Positions 14,092 through 14,161 of a stretch of 14,161 nt of DNA are shown here, one piece after another; positions within the stretch are counted from its first letter, which is position 1, and each line of letters starts with the position of its first letter. The notes under the pieces were generated by a model. It saw nothing but the letters and a program-made list of their open reading frames with translations. It made no database searches and had not been told where the DNA came from. Source of the DNA: Treponema sp. (GTDB lineage Bacteria > Spirochaetota > Spirochaetia > Treponematales > Treponemataceae); the NCBI GenBank assembly GCA_016297805.1, contig JAEDFX010000062.1:1-14161 (forward strand), written 5' to 3'. Both the position numbers and the translations under genes were made by a program.

Positions 14092-14161
14092 TTCATTCTT
14101 ATTGGTACAGAAAGATTATTCAAATCGCGTTTAATACCATCCACAGTATAACCCATTGTGT
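14088..14161 (-). CDS. C-terminal end of an unidentified gene (partial)
   Basis: An open minus-strand frame enters from the right edge and ends in TAG (14090 to 14088), giving 23 codons: TMGYTVDGIKRDLNNLSVPIRMN. Its stop overlaps the queD stop in the shared bases CTAG, a tail-to-tail arrangement like that of lepA and the DUF115 gene. The residue mix looks like real protein, but the piece is too short to name a family. The other two minus frames contain stops here. Confidence 0.5.
   Translation of the reverse strand, partial: TMGYTVDGIKRDLNNLSVPIRMN

Noticed and set aside
1..14161. Mobile elements, CRISPR arrays, tRNA/rRNA genes, riboswitches, toxin-antitoxin or defence genes
   Set aside because: No repeat arrays, transposase-like proteins, tRNA-like folds or long structured leaders were seen; almost every base lies in a housekeeping or envelope gene.

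Overview
This is ordinary chromosomal sequence from a low-GC bacterium, most likely a spirochaete of the Treponema group. That placement is an inference. It rests on the AT-rich composition and on a set of genes typical of treponemes: an MptE-like/DUF115 protein beside a degenerate PpiD/SurA-like protein, a lipoprotein HtrA next to a secreted TPR protein, and a MurE with a non-standard diamino-acid motif. No rRNA or tRNA gene, transposon, phage gene, CRISPR array or defence system is visible. Coding density is very high and no gap exceeds 100 bases.

Left part, plus strand (about 1-7730). rplY (ribosomal protein L25/Ctc) has its own promoter and a strong intrinsic terminator. tilS (tRNA-Ile lysidine synthase) begins on the base after that terminator's T-run. 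It heads a tight operon: tilS, a secreted TPR protein with calcium-loop-like motifs, a lipoprotein HtrA-type protease with PDZ domain, and lepA. The genes overlap or are 13 bases apart. The operon seems to end at a long hairpin plus T-run lying inside the 3' end of the opposing gene.

Middle part, minus strand (about 7595-10771). A membrane-anchored PpiD/SurA-like protein without a recognisable catalytic parvulin core is followed, three bases after its stop and in the same frame, by a TTG-started MptE-like/DUF115 protein of the flagellin-glycosylation (Maf) type. A terminator-like hairpin sits in the first codons of the second gene. The pair has a good promoter whose -10 box overlaps a perfect 16-bp palindrome.

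Right part (about 10798-14161). murE and ddl, two peptidoglycan precursor ligases, are on the minus strand. Divergent from murE, across only 37 bases, is a QueD/6-pyruvoyl-tetrahydropterin synthase homologue. The gap contains two overlapping promoters arranged as an imperfect inverted repeat, each placing its transcription start on the A of the gene's ATG, so both mRNAs are predicted to be leaderless. At the right edge is the last 23 codons of another minus-strand gene overlapping queD tail to tail.

The main themes are translation (L25, TilS, LepA), envelope quality control (TPR protein, HtrA lipoprotein, PpiD-like protein), cell-wall synthesis (MurE, Ddl) and probable flagellin modification (DUF115). 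I see no convincing new multi-gene system. The most interesting signals are in gene expression: leaderless divergent promoters, a start codon abutting a terminator, terminators embedded in coding sequence, and 4-bp tail-to-tail overlaps.
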